NCBI GenBank assembly: GCA_964462535.1
Contig: CAYWXV010000024.1
Location: forward strand, 1 to 41,496
Length of the DNA: 41,496 bases
DNA from: CAYWXV01 sp964462535
Lineage (GTDB): Bacteria; Bacteroidota; Ignavibacteria; OLB7
Reading direction: 5' to 3'
Positions 7,252 to 17,300 of this stretch are shown here, piece by piece. A program made the translations under genes and the position numbers. The notes beneath the pieces were generated by a model that was not told where the DNA came from, searched no databases, and saw only the letters and a program-made list of their open reading frames with translations. Every line of letters starts with the position of its first letter. Positions within the stretch are counted from its first letter, which is position 1.

Positions 7252-9012
7252 ATGCACTACAAGAAACGGACCCACTACGCCATCGGTGTCGTCGGTGCCC
7301 AGGCCGGATCCACCGTTACCCTCAATGGGTGGGTTGCCACTCGCCGCGACCTCGGTGGTCTCATATTCATCGATCTGCGTGATCACACGGGCATCGTTCA
7401 GATCGTGTTCTCTCCGCAGCACGCCCCGGATCTAATGGAGCGCGCCGGCGAACTCCGATCCGAGTTCGTGGTGTCGGTCACCGGCAGTCTGGTCCAACGG
7501 GAGCACCGGAATCCCTCTATTCCGACCGGCGAATTCGAGGTGCTCGCCGAAGAGATGACGTTGCTGAACCGATCTGATACCCCCCCGTTCGAGATCGGAA
7601 AACGGGACGAGATTTCGGAGGACGTCCGGCTCAAGTATCGGTACCTCGACCTGCGCGATCCTGGCCTGCAGCACATACTCAGGCTACGCAACACACTCTA
7701 CCACGTGGTCCACACCTACTTCGCGGAGCATGGATTCGTAGAGATCGAGACACCGATAATGGTGCGATCGACACCCGAAGGCGCTCGAGATTACCTTGTC
7801 CCGAGCCGACTACACGCCAGGAAGTTCTATGCGCTGCCGCAGTCGCCGCAGATCTACAAGCAGCTCCTTATGGTGTCGGGGTACGACCGCTACGTCCAGC
7901 TGGCCCGATGCTTCCGCGATGAGGACCTGCGGGCAGATCGTCAGCCGGAGTTCACGCAGATCGATCTGGAGATGTCGTTTGTCGATCAGGAAGATGTGCT
8001 TGGAATTACTGAGGGTTTCATCGCGCGACTCTGGAAGGAGGTGAAGGGGATCGACATCCCGCTCCCTCTCCCTCGGGTTTCATATCGCGAGGCGATGTCG
8101 CGATTCGGGAGTGACAAGCCGGACACTCGATTCGGCCTGGAACTGAACAACGTCAGCGACCTCTTTGCCAATACTGAATTCGGTCTGTTCCGCGGTGCTC
8201 TGGACGCAAATGGCGCGATCGTTGCTCTCCGGTTCCCGTCCGGATCAGGATACTCGCGCAAGCAGATCGACGAACTGACGGACGTGGCGAAACGCTATGG
8301 AGCGAAAGGGCTCGTCTGGCTGAAGGTTGGTGCGGATGGGCTGGAGGGCACGTCGGCCAAGTTCCTGTCAGACGACGAGAAGATGGGACTTCGCACCGCA
8401 ATGGAGGCTGTGGAAGGAGATCTCCTCCTGATGGTAGCCGACGGGTGGCGCGTTGCGCATACAGCGATGGGACAGGTCCGCCTCGAAATCGGCCGTCGCG
8501 AGTCTCTGATTCCAAAGGACCTCGATGCTCCCCTCTTTATCGTCGACTTCCCCATGTTCGAGCAGGATGAGACATCGGGCTCGATAACGTTCGCCCATCA
8601 TCCATTCACATCGTACAAAGTTGAAGACGAGCAGTTCTGGGATGACGAGCCCCTTCGAGTCCGGGCCAACGCCTACGATCTGGTCATAAACGGGTACGAA
8701 GTGGCTTCAGGAAGCATTCGTGTACATGACAAGGGAATGCAGCAACGGATCTTCCAGCGGCTCGGTCTGTCGGATGAGGAGATCCGCGAGAAGTTCGGGT
8801 TCCTGCTTGAGGCGTTCCGCTTTGGCGCCCCCCCACATGGCGGTATCGCTCCCGGTGTGGATCGGCTGGTCATGATTCTGGCGGGAACAGAGAATATCCG
8901 AGACGTCATTGCATTCCCGAAGACCTCGAGCGCGGCGTCGTTGATGGACGAGGCCCCCGCGGAGGTTTCCCCCGACCAGCTCAAGATGCTCGGATTGCGG
9001 CTGGAACGGTAG
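7252..9012 (+). CDS. aspS: Aspartyl-tRNA synthetase
   Basis: A complete 586-residue bacterial-type AspRS, a class II synthetase that charges tRNA-Asp with aspartate. The N-terminal OB-fold anticodon-binding domain starts LNGWVATRRDLGGLIFIDL. Class II motif 1 lies around YFAEHGFVEIETPIMV, motif 2 is FRDEDLRADRQPEFTQIDLE, and motif 3 is GIAPGVDRLVMILAG. A GAD insertion domain lies between motifs 2 and 3, as in all bacterial AspRS. The Leu in RRDLGG is the residue usual in discriminating enzymes, where non-discriminating ones often have His. So a purely tRNA-Asp-specific enzyme is likely. The gene is divergent from atpD and stands alone. Confidence 0.97.
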   Translation: MHYKKRTHYAIGVVGAQAGSTVTLNGWVATRRDLGGLIFIDLRDHTGIVQIVFSPQHAPDLMERAGELRSEFVVSVTGSLVQREHRNPSIPTGEFEVLAEEMTLLNRSDTPPFEIGKRDEISEDVRLKYRYLDLRDPGLQHILRLRNTLYHVVHTYFAEHGFVEIETPIMVRSTPEGARDYLVPSRLHARKFYALPQSPQIYKQLLMVSGYDRYVQLARCFRDEDLRADRQPEFTQIDLEMSFVDQEDVLGITEGFIARLWKEVKGIDIPLPLPRVSYREAMSRFGSDKPDTRFGLELNNVSDLFANTEFGLFRGALDANGAIVALRFPSGSGYSRKQIDELTDVAKRYGAKGLVWLKVGADGLEGTSAKFLSDDEKMGLRTAMEAVEGDLLLMVADGWRVAHTAMGQVRLEIGRRESLIPKDLDAPLFIVDFPMFEQDETSGSITFAHHPFTSYKVEDEQFWDDEPLRVRANAYDLVINGYEVASGSIRVHDKGMQQRIFQRLGLSDEEIREKFGFLLEAFRFGAPPHGGIAPGVDRLVMILAGTENIRDVIAFPKTSSAASLMDEAPAEVSPDQLKMLGLRLER

Positions 9013-9031
9013 CCGGAGGCGAACGCCCGGC

Positions 9032-9550
9032 TCAAACGGGAGCGGGACCGGCATAGTCAACGCGGCAACCTGGGGAAAGGAGTGGCAGGTGATCCCACAG
9101 CGTGCGTGCAATCTGTCGGATATGGAGAAGGTCGTGCGCAAGCCAGGATGCTAGAAGGTCTCCAGCCGTCAACCGCCCCGCTATGGGATGTTCGCGACCC
9201 CGGTTCCAATCCGGGTTCCCGAGATTGGTCAACCACACGATTGATCGCTCCCTCTCCGCAAGAAAGTCGCTCAGAACATCATCGAGCGTGCGTTGATTGA
9301 AGCCCAGGCTATCGACACGACCTGCGGGGTCGATCGGTGGCCACGGATCGTCCGGTCGATGTAGCGTGTAATCGATGCGACACCGAAAGTCCTCACGCTC
9401 CTCATCCGCCAGATGTGCGATGATCTCGACGACGGACCACCGATCTGGATCGGGACGACGGCGGGCAAGCTCATCGTCAAGCCCGTTTACAATTGCCTCG
9501 ACCGCTCGTGCGTTCGCCTGGAATCGGGTGATGATATTCCCAAGGTCCAT
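9032..9550 (-). CDS. DinB-fold (YfiT/DUF664-like) putative metal-dependent protein
   Basis: A 172-residue four-helix bundle protein of the DinB superfamily. The pattern WSVVEIIAHLADEERED, with His46 in the second helix, is typical. The last helix carries WLAHDLLHIRQI with His139 and His143. These three histidines match the usual metal triad of the fold. Related proteins include bacillithiol or mycothiol S-transferases and maleylpyruvate isomerase-like enzymes, but the thiol partner cannot be inferred. It is convergent with aspS, separated by about 20 bp that form a weak 6-bp hairpin (9011-9016 with 9027-9032). Confidence 0.85.
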   Translation of the reverse strand: MDLGNIITRFQANARAVEAIVNGLDDELARRRPDPDRWSVVEIIAHLADEEREDFRCRIDYTLHRPDDPWPPIDPAGRVDSLGFNQRTLDDVLSDFLAERERSIVWLTNLGNPDWNRGREHPIAGRLTAGDLLASWLAHDLLHIRQIARTLWDHLPLLSPGCRVDYAGPAPV

Positions 9551-9613
9551 AGGTATGTCTCCCTGTTCCCAGCTGTCGCTGCCGGCGTCACACCGAACAC
9601 GCGTAACGCCGTG

Positions 9614-10612
9614 CTAGTCCACCCTCCCGCCCAGTCCCCACGCCCTCGCCATCAACTCCATAGACCTAAGAACAGCTTCGTGTTCCAGGCCGCCGAAGTT
9701 CGCCATCGCCAGAAAATGTGTGAGGCCGGCCTCTTCGTATCGTTCCGCGATTCGTACCAGGTCACCCGGGGATCCAAAGGCAACTAGATCGCGGTCGATG
9801 AGGGGTTGCAGTGGTCGTTGCTTTGCGTAGAGACGTGACCGAACGTAGCGCTCCATCGCCGGTGCGGCGATCCGGAGCGCCTCTTCCCTGGTTGGGGCAC
9901 AGAAGGTGTGAAGCCCGAAGGCAATACTCGCCTCTCCACTCTCGGGTCCGCTCTCCGCGAGTCCCTCCCGATATGCCGTAGCTGTTGCACTCAGTTCATG
10001 AAATTCTTCGGTCGTCGCGTATGGGATCGTCATGATTGGGAGACCCCGTCGTCCAACGTGAACAGCGGCCTGGTTACTGAGGATAGCAACACGAAGTGGT
10101 GGGTGAGGGCGCTGAACAGGGGTCACGTTCAACTTGAGAGCGTGAGCTTGACGCCACACCCCATCGTGCGAGAACGGCTCTCCGGTCCAAGCCTTCCGCA
10201 AGACATCAAGTCCTTCGTCGAATCGCTCCCGCTTCTGGTCGAACGGAACCCCAAAACCATCAAACTCATGCTGCAGGTAGCCAGATCCGACACCAAGCTC
10301 GACTCGCCCGTTCGACAATCGATCCAGGAGAGCGTAGTCCTCCGCCACGCGAACTGGATCATCGAACGAGAGGACCACAACCGCGGCACCAAGTCGAATC
10401 CGATGCGTTCGCCCGGCGATCGCTGAGAGAAGGATCGCCGGGCGCGGAACAACGCCATACGGGTGGAAGTGATGCTCAGCCAGCCAGAAGGAATCGAACC
10501 CAAGCTCGTCCGCGACGACCGCCTGCTCGATCAACTCGTGGTAGAATTGATCGGTGGTACGATCGAGCTCATCCGGATAGTGATCTACGACGGAAAAGAG
10601 TCCGAACTTCAT
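9614..10612 (-). CDS. LLM-class flavin-dependent oxidoreductase
   Basis: A 332-residue TIM-barrel protein of the bacterial luciferase-like monooxygenase class, using reduced flavin (FMN or F420). It begins MKFGLFSVVDHYPDE, with FDSFWLAEHHF, RIRLGAAVVVLSFDDPVRVAEDYALLD and RVELGVGSGYLQHEFDGFG following, all signatures of the family. The substrate is not predictable. The frame is open to an ATG at 10630, but I prefer the ATG at 10612. It matches the family N-terminus and has GGAGG upstream, although the spacing is short. Transcription runs towards the DinB-type gene, 63 bp away. Confidence 0.85.
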   Translation of the reverse strand: MKFGLFSVVDHYPDELDRTTDQFYHELIEQAVVADELGFDSFWLAEHHFHPYGVVPRPAILLSAIAGRTHRIRLGAAVVVLSFDDPVRVAEDYALLDRLSNGRVELGVGSGYLQHEFDGFGVPFDQKRERFDEGLDVLRKAWTGEPFSHDGVWRQAHALKLNVTPVQRPHPPLRVAILSNQAAVHVGRRGLPIMTIPYATTEEFHELSATATAYREGLAESGPESGEASIAFGLHTFCAPTREEALRIAAPAMERYVRSRLYAKQRPLQPLIDRDLVAFGSPGDLVRIAERYEEAGLTHFLAMANFGGLEHEAVLRSMELMARAWGLGGRVD

Positions 10613-10650
10613 GCGCCTCCGTGCTGACATTCCACGTGCGAGCCGCTGGC

Positions 10651-11973
10651 CTACATAGCGGCAATGACACCGTCACCAAACTCGGAGCATTTTACTTCCG
10701 TCGCGCCCTCCATCAGTCGGGCAAAGTCGTAGGTGACGTGCTTGGATGCTATCGCACCATCCATTCCCTTGATGACAAGATCGGCTGCTTCACCCCATCC
10801 CATGAACCGAAGCATCATTTCGCCAGAGAGGACGACGGAGCCTGGGTTGACCTTGTCGAGGCCGGCATACTTCGGGGCCGTGCCATGCGTCGCTTCGAAA
10901 ATGGCGGCTCCCGAGATGTAATTGATGTTGGCGCCCGGGGCTATCCCGATCCCCCCCACCTGGGCGGCCAGCGCGTCCGACAGGTAATCCCCGTTCAGAT
11001 TCAGTGTAGCGATGACGTCAAACTCATCCGGGCGTGTAAGTACCTGCTGCAGGGTGATGTCGGCGATTGCGTCCTTAATCACAATTCCCGCACCCGGCTT
11101 CCCTTCCGGTATTCGGCACCAGGGTCCCCCGTCGAGTTCTTCGGCACCGAAGTAACGCTTCGCGATGTCGTATCCCCAGTCTCGGAACGCCCCTTCGGTG
11201 AACTTCATGATGTTCCCCTTGTGCACCAGGGTCACGCTCTTCCGATTGTTCTGGATGGCGTACGCGATTGCGCTATGGATGAGACGGACGCTTCCTGAGC
11301 GACTGACCGGTTTGATCCCCAACCCGACCTCGACCGCGTCGAAGGACTCGGGAGCTCCCACCGTGTCCCAAAACGCCCTGGCCTTCTGGCCCGTGCCGAA
11401 TCGAATCTTTGCAAACATGTCGGGGAACTCGGCCTCCAGAAAATCGAGGAGTTTCTGTGAGGCAGCGCTTCCTGCCTCCCACTCGATGCCGGCATAGATA
11501 TCCTCGGTGTTCTCTCGGAATATCACCATGTCAACCTTATCCGGACGACGTACCGGCGACGGAACTCCGTCGAACCATCGAACCGGACGGAGGCAGACAT
11601 ACAGGTCAAGCATTTGCCGAAGGGCAACGTTCAGACTTCGAATGCCCCCACCGACAGGAGTTGTGAGCGGTCCCTTGATTCCGACCAGGTAATTGCGGAA
11701 CGCGGTCAGCGTGTCTTCGGGGAGCCAGATCTGCTCTCCATAGACCTCGTTCGCCTTCTCGCCTGCATAGACCTCATACCAGGCGATTTTCCGTGCGCCT
11801 CCATAGGCCTTCTCCACCGCCGCGTCCAGGACGCGAACCGAGGCGCGCCAGATATCGGCTCCAGTGCCGTCCCCCTCGATGAACGGAATGATTGGATTGT
11901 CAGGGACTCGCATGGTCCCGTTCTGCATGGTGATTGGCTCACCGGAGGTCGGAGGTTGTAGCGTGAAGGACAT
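10651..11973 (-). CDS. icd: NADP-dependent isocitrate dehydrogenase
   Basis: A 440-residue prokaryotic-type isocitrate dehydrogenase converting isocitrate to 2-oxoglutarate and CO2 in the TCA cycle. Landmarks are IIPFIEGDGTGADIW near the N-terminus and GGGIRSLNVALRQMLDLY. The Ser of the latter is the substrate-binding and phosphorylated serine in E. coli Icd. RENTEDIYAGIEW and THGTAPKYAGLDKVNPGS follow, and the Lys-Tyr in the last motif is diagnostic for NADP rather than NAD. The frame continues upstream to a GTG at 12120. I chose the ATG at 11973 because it gives the usual family length and the upstream extension has no family similarity. No clear Shine-Dalgarno site is visible. Confidence 0.96.
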   Translation of the reverse strand: MSFTLQPPTSGEPITMQNGTMRVPDNPIIPFIEGDGTGADIWRASVRVLDAAVEKAYGGARKIAWYEVYAGEKANEVYGEQIWLPEDTLTAFRNYLVGIKGPLTTPVGGGIRSLNVALRQMLDLYVCLRPVRWFDGVPSPVRRPDKVDMVIFRENTEDIYAGIEWEAGSAASQKLLDFLEAEFPDMFAKIRFGTGQKARAFWDTVGAPESFDAVEVGLGIKPVSRSGSVRLIHSAIAYAIQNNRKSVTLVHKGNIMKFTEGAFRDWGYDIAKRYFGAEELDGGPWCRIPEGKPGAGIVIKDAIADITLQQVLTRPDEFDVIATLNLNGDYLSDALAAQVGGIGIAPGANINYISGAAIFEATHGTAPKYAGLDKVNPGSVVLSGEMMLRFMGWGEAADLVIKGMDGAIASKHVTYDFARLMEGATEVKCSEFGDGVIAAM

Positions 11974-12370
11974 GAGAGGATACAATGGTGCAGTTAGCTC
12001 GAAGAGAATCCGCCCAATCGGGAGGAACGAAATTGCGCCGAAGATACGGCAACTCGGGCCCACGGGAATGACTATCGTCATACGGCGCGGAGTAGTACCT
12101 TCCCTCCCGTCTTTCGGCACCTCTTAGCGTGGCAGATCGCCCTCCCTCCGGGCGTCGGGATGCCACGCTCCTCTCACCTCTGACCCAATTCGGCAACGAT
12201 ACTCGTCAAGCCGAAGGCTCGCGACCGACATTGGCATCGATGTCCTCCATGAGGGATCTATCGGGTCGCCATGCAATACGATGTACTCCGAACGTGCTTC
12301 GCCTCGGCTGGCAAGCGCACGCGTTCATTCCCATTTGTAAACAGTTCCCTGAACCTCAACCGACAGCACA
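11974..12370. other. Divergent intergenic region between icd and a membrane-anchored protein gene
   Basis: There is no convincing gene here. A nested inverted repeat occupies 12126-12169: an outer 9-bp perfect stem (12126-12134 with 12161-12169) and an inner 5-bp stem (12138-12142 with 12150-12154). It could be a structured icd leader or an operator. Confidence 0.5.
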
Positions 12371-13138
12371 ATGAATCGATCGGAAGCCGCTGTACGACGC
12401 GTCGTAGTGACGCTACTTCCAATCATGGTGGTAGCGTCGGCCGTCCTGTGGGGCGAACAAGGTGATTCCACGCGCCGCGTGACGAGTCCGGGTTCCAACA
12501 TGGTCATCACGGTCCCGAGCGGTTGGGAATTCCGGACGAGTGCGGAACAGCGGAGAGATTCCATGAATGATATCGCTACGCTGACCGGCACATTATTCAC
12601 TCCCGATACATCAATAGTCTTGTTCGTGGAGAGAATGAATCAGACATATCCTTCTTCCATGCTCGCCGACCGCATTCGCGCCGTCGGAATACGCACATAT
12701 TGTATTGGCGTAGTCGATTCGATTCTGAGTGGCGCGTGGATATTTCACGATTTTGCAAGCGAGCCATCATTTCAGGAAACACCGCTCGAATTTCACTTCG
12801 CCGCAAGAGTCACAGTTCCCTCCGGTGATGCGTCTGCCGACAGCGTACGTATCATGGAATTCTTCTATCGCAAGGTTGGCGGCATTGAGGTCCGAATTCA
12901 CGGGATTTGCACGCCCGACGCTTACGCGAAGAACAAGGAGGTCTTGACAGCCGTCTTTCGCGGTGCTGTCCCAATAGTCAACGAATCTGATGTATCCGAT
13001 TCCACATCAGTCCCGGGCGAAGCGCGAGATCATGAGGGGGGGTCGATGTCCATCGTTGTCGAGATATTGCTAGTGGTGGTTGCCGTCGTCGGTATAATTG
13101 CCTGGAAAACGCTCTGGCACAGGCGTCGCCTGCGTTAG
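12371..13138 (+). CDS. Membrane-anchored protein of unknown function
   Basis: A 255-residue protein with an N-terminal hydrophobic segment (about residues 10-28, signal peptide or anchor). A periplasmic-type domain containing ITVPSGWEFRTS follows, and a strong C-terminal transmembrane helix (about 226-245) ends in the basic tail WHRRRLR. The central part reads like a surface or envelope beta-rich domain with two Cys. I do not recognise a family. The positive tail suggests the C-terminus stays in the cytoplasm. The gene runs head-on into the MFS gene, and the two stop codons overlap by 4 bp. Base composition looks slightly more AT-rich than its neighbours. Confidence 0.7.
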   Translation: MNRSEAAVRRVVVTLLPIMVVASAVLWGEQGDSTRRVTSPGSNMVITVPSGWEFRTSAEQRRDSMNDIATLTGTLFTPDTSIVLFVERMNQTYPSSMLADRIRAVGIRTYCIGVVDSILSGAWIFHDFASEPSFQETPLEFHFAARVTVPSGDASADSVRIMEFFYRKVGGIEVRIHGICTPDAYAKNKEVLTAVFRGAVPIVNESDVSDSTSVPGEARDHEGGSMSIVVEILLVVVAVVGIIAWKTLWHRRRLR

Positions 13139-14322
13139 ATCACAACCGTTCTACCTCGTCGTGCCTCCGCCCAAAGTCCAATCGCGACAATCAGGCCAAA
13201 CATCGCAGTGGCAATGAGCGGGGCGCCGGCACCAAGACTGTCCCACACCAATCCGGTCCACGCGCTCGCGATCATTATTCCGATGCTCGCCAGAGTGGTC
13301 TGCAGACCAATCGCCAATCCGCGCCTTTCGTTCGGCACCAGATCACTGATCCAGGCTTTTGCTACCCCCTCCACGAGCGCTGCGTATAATCCGTAGAGAA
13401 CAAATGCTATTGCGATCCACCATATGCCGTTAGCGAAAGCGAAGAGGATGTAGGCAACGGCGTACAACAGAATACCCGCGACCATGGCCGGACGTCGGCC
13501 GACGCGATCTGACATTTTTCCTGCCGGCCAGGCGGCAAATGCGAAGACGAGGTTGTAGCCGATATAGCTGATGATTGCGATGCGCTCCGGTGAGATCGAC
13601 AAACTGGATATGCCGGCGATATCGCGTGCCCGGAGGATCAGAAACACATCGCTAGAATTCACCAACGCAAACAACGCGAGCCAGCATACAAGACGACGGT
13701 AGGAGGTTGGGGCTCCCCTCCAGAAGCCAAACGTGTCTCGAATGCCCGGTTTCCCTGCCGTCGGCGTGAACCTCTGGTCGCGTGCAAGCAATGTGGTGGC
13801 GGCAGCCAGTCCAGCGGGGATTGCAGCCAGCATGAACACGGCACTGTAGTCGCCCGGATTGGCTCCAAGATAGACGAGAGCCACGACCGGACCGATCGCC
13901 GCCCCAAGTGTGTCCATTGCCCTGTGCAGGCCAAAGGCTGTTCCCCGCTCCTCCGCCGACACATATCCCGCGATAAGGGCATCGCGAGGGGCAGTACGGA
14001 TTCCCTTGCCAACCCTGTCAAGAAGGCGTGAGCCGAGCACGCCCCCAATCGACGGGAGTAGCGCAGGTAGTGGTTTGCTGATAGCGGAAAGTCCGTATCC
14101 AAGCGTGAGGAAGGGGCGTCGCCGCCCCTTCCTGTCACTCATAGATCCGAAGTATCCCTTGGAGAGACCTGACACTGCCTCGGCGATTCCCTCGATCACG
14201 CCCACCCACACCATCGATGCCCCCAGGACCGTTGTCAGGAAGAGGGGGGCGACCGGGTAGAGCATCTCGCTGGCGACATCCATCAGCAACGAGACGAGAC
14301 CGAGAATGACAACCGAGCGCAT
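13135..14322 (-). CDS. Major facilitator superfamily transporter
   Basis: A 395-residue polytopic membrane protein with the MFS fold. The loop between helices 2 and 3 carries GYFGSMSDRKGRRRPFL, a version of MFS motif A. The equivalent loop in the second half is AWPAGKMSDRVGRRPAMV, as expected from the duplicated six-helix halves. DRVGKGIRTAPRDALIAG is characteristic of a subgroup of uncharacterised MFS exporters. The substrate is unknown. The start lies 3 bp after the stop of the upstream subtilase gene on the same strand, so the two are almost certainly co-transcribed. Confidence 0.9.
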   Translation of the reverse strand: MRSVVILGLVSLLMDVASEMLYPVAPLFLTTVLGASMVWVGVIEGIAEAVSGLSKGYFGSMSDRKGRRRPFLTLGYGLSAISKPLPALLPSIGGVLGSRLLDRVGKGIRTAPRDALIAGYVSAEERGTAFGLHRAMDTLGAAIGPVVALVYLGANPGDYSAVFMLAAIPAGLAAATTLLARDQRFTPTAGKPGIRDTFGFWRGAPTSYRRLVCWLALFALVNSSDVFLILRARDIAGISSLSISPERIAIISYIGYNLVFAFAAWPAGKMSDRVGRRPAMVAGILLYAVAYILFAFANGIWWIAIAFVLYGLYAALVEGVAKAWISDLVPNERRGLAIGLQTTLASIGIMIASAWTGLVWDSLGAGAPLIATAMFGLIVAIGLWAEARRGRTVVI

Positions 14323-14325
14323 CGG

Positions 14326-17300
14326 TCAGCGCGTCACGACAAACGATCGCGTCACAACAACTCCTCCAGCACGAATCGTGCAGAAGTAGGCTCCAGACGG
14401 GACGTCAGCAACGTTCATCTGGATGACGGTCTCGCCCGCTTCAAACAGTCCAAGATCCCTGGACATAATGCGGAGTCCGAGAGCGTCGTAGACTTCCACC
14501 TCGATACGACCCGAAGCTCGTAGTTCAAGCGGGATTGCCATGGAGTTCGTTGCCGGGTTCGGAACCGGGCTACCCACGGTCATGACTCGCGAACCCTCAT
14601 CCATCCGCTCACCCGGCACTGATGTCGTCGACAGGGTATCCCGATATCCCATGATTTGAGAGTACGTGCTAATCCCGAATGCGCCGATGACCCCGGTTGT
14701 CGGGTCGTACGCCGCGTCCAGATCCATGCCGGAGAAGTCAATCTGCGGAACGGGCATTTGCGTCCAGGTGGCACCAAGGTCGCGGGTCTCAAACACTCCA
14801 TACTGGGTGGCCAGATATGCGCGATTCAATCCCCGGACGAACGTCACGCCGAGAGGCTCGGCATCTCCTCTGGGGAGCGTTGCACTTACCCACGTAGATC
14901 CACCGTCCCTCGTCACCATCAGGCCCCGTGTTCCTGCACCGTTCGTCTGGCGGAAACAGGCGATTCCCTCCCTGCCGTTGCCAAACGCCATGTCGAGCGA
15001 ATTGATGTTGATTCCGGTGCTTCCGAAGGTCCAGCTAAGCCCGCGATCGGTGGATCGATAGATCCTCGCATTGTTCGTTCCGAACCAGATCGTATCTCCA
15101 ACAACGTCAAACGAGTTATTCCACCCCGCCTCCGATGCAGAACCGGCCGACGGTGTGGCCGGGGGAGCCGACCAGGTTGCGCCGCCGTCCGTTGTAAGCC
15201 CAATGCCCCAGATGCCGCTGCGGGGATCACCAAGCATGATTCCGTTCTGATCGTCGAAGAAATAAACACCGTTGACGAACGGTGTAATCGACCCAACGCC
15301 AGCGGACTGCCATGACCCGCCACCGTTTGTCGATCGAAGAACGGCCGCCTGGCCCCCAGAAGGGCTTGCACCTGCCCATACCTTCTGATTATCGAGCGCG
15401 AAAATGCAGTAGACAGGTTCGTTCTGAGTCAGGTTCCCCGGAGTCAGCGTTGACCAGTCGAGACCGTTCACAGTGCGGGCATATGCAGACCTGTACGTCG
15501 TGGACGAGGTCTGCTGATACGCTGCAACGAACGCAACCCGCGGGCTCGGTGACGAAATACTCGATCCCAGAATTGGGGCGAGTGAATTGATTGACGTGAC
15601 TCCGCCGCGACGACGCCACCCCGGTAGGCTCACAGGAACATTCACCGAAACAAGGTCCTCATAATTCCCGCTGGTCAGGCGGAGAATCAGCTGGAGATTA
15701 CCCTCGGAGTAAATAATCGAGGCATTCGGATCCATCTTCACCTGAAGCTGTTCATTCTTTTCTTCGAGGGTGTTTATGGAAGCAATTGTCAGCGGAGTGG
15801 CAATTGTTAATGCGCTTCCGGGAAACGCCTCAACCTGAATATTCGACGCCGGTGCCAGATAATTCTTAAGTCGAAGATTTATCGTGGCAATCTGATCAAG
15901 GGAACGGATCGTATCGTCCGTCCCGGCGTCAATTGTGTAGGACACGATCCCGATCCCGGGATAATTGCTTGGGCTGCCGTTGGTAAAGTCTCGGTTCGTC
16001 GAAACGGCGCGGAAAGCATTTGCACGACGATAGAAATAGGGGGCATAATTTGGGTTGGGGAGTTTGACACGATCCCCGGTAACCCGAATCTGCATGGCCA
16101 CCTGGTCTGGAGTCCAGGTAGGATGGAGCGAGAAGAGCAACCCTGCCAGCCCCGATACGATAGGTGACGAGAACGACGTTCCGTTCAGCCCGTTCCCCTG
16201 ATATTGGTTATTCGGGTACGTACTAAGCGTATTGACACCGGCGGCATAGACGTCCACAGCCATTCCGTACTGAGAGAAATTCGCTGCGGAATCCTGACTG
16301 GTGGTGGCACCGACGGCAAGAACGTGGTTGAGATTGCTCGGATAATGCGGAAGCACGTCGTTGTTTGTCCCCCCGTTCCCGCTGGCAGCCACCACGAGTG
16401 ATCCTTTGCCGTACGCGTAGTCAACCACCATCTGGAGCGACTGGACAAATGCTGGATCCGCCGTCCCACCCCATGAGCAATTGATGATGCGCGCCCCCAT
16501 GTCGGCGGCATAGCGAATGCCATCGTACCCGGCGACTATCGAACCGGTGGCGACGGAGTCGGCAGCGCATTTTACCCCCAGCAGGCTGCAATTGAAACCG
16601 ATTCCAGCCACACCCTTCGCGTTGTCGGTAACGGCCGACGCGCAACCACCAACAACTGTACCGTGGTATCCGGTATACCCCGAAACGCTCACGACCCTGG
16701 GTGCCGGATTATTGTCCGGAAGGAGCTGGCCCCCCTGCAGCTGTTCGAGCGTTGGATTTCCCACCAGATCCCAACCGTGATAATCGTCGACTCGTCCGTT
16801 GTTGTCGTCGTCGATACCATTCGTTCGCTTGTCTCTATTCTGGGCATCCATGCCCGACTCGCCCGGGTTGGTCCAGATGTTTCCTGCGAGGTCCTCATGC
16901 ATCCAATCGAGACCGCTATCGACGACCCCGATTACCACTGCACTATCCCCCTTCGTGATGTCCCAGGCCTGTTGAACCTGCATCATCGAGAACCAGTATT
17001 GCTCCCCAAAGCGAGGATCGTTGGGTGTGTAGTAGACATCGAAGATGTAGTAGGGCTCTGCGAAGTCGAGTGCACCGGTCTGTTTCAGGTCCCTGCAGAG
17101 GGCCATCACGTCGTGTGGCGAATCGAAATGGATGATGTAAACGCGGTCGTAGCCTTCATACGTGCTCCCCTGCGAGGTCGGCATGTACCTGGACCAGGGG
17201 GCCATTGGGAAGAGAGCCTCACGAGACGTCATCCCCACACGCGAAAGAACTGCGTCTAGCTTTGGAATTCCGAATTCGACGTCGTCACGTCGGTTATCCA

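Noticed and set aside
11974..12120. N-terminal extension of icd from a GTG start
   Set aside because: The extra 49 residues are not part of the family, and the ATG at 11973 gives the normal length.
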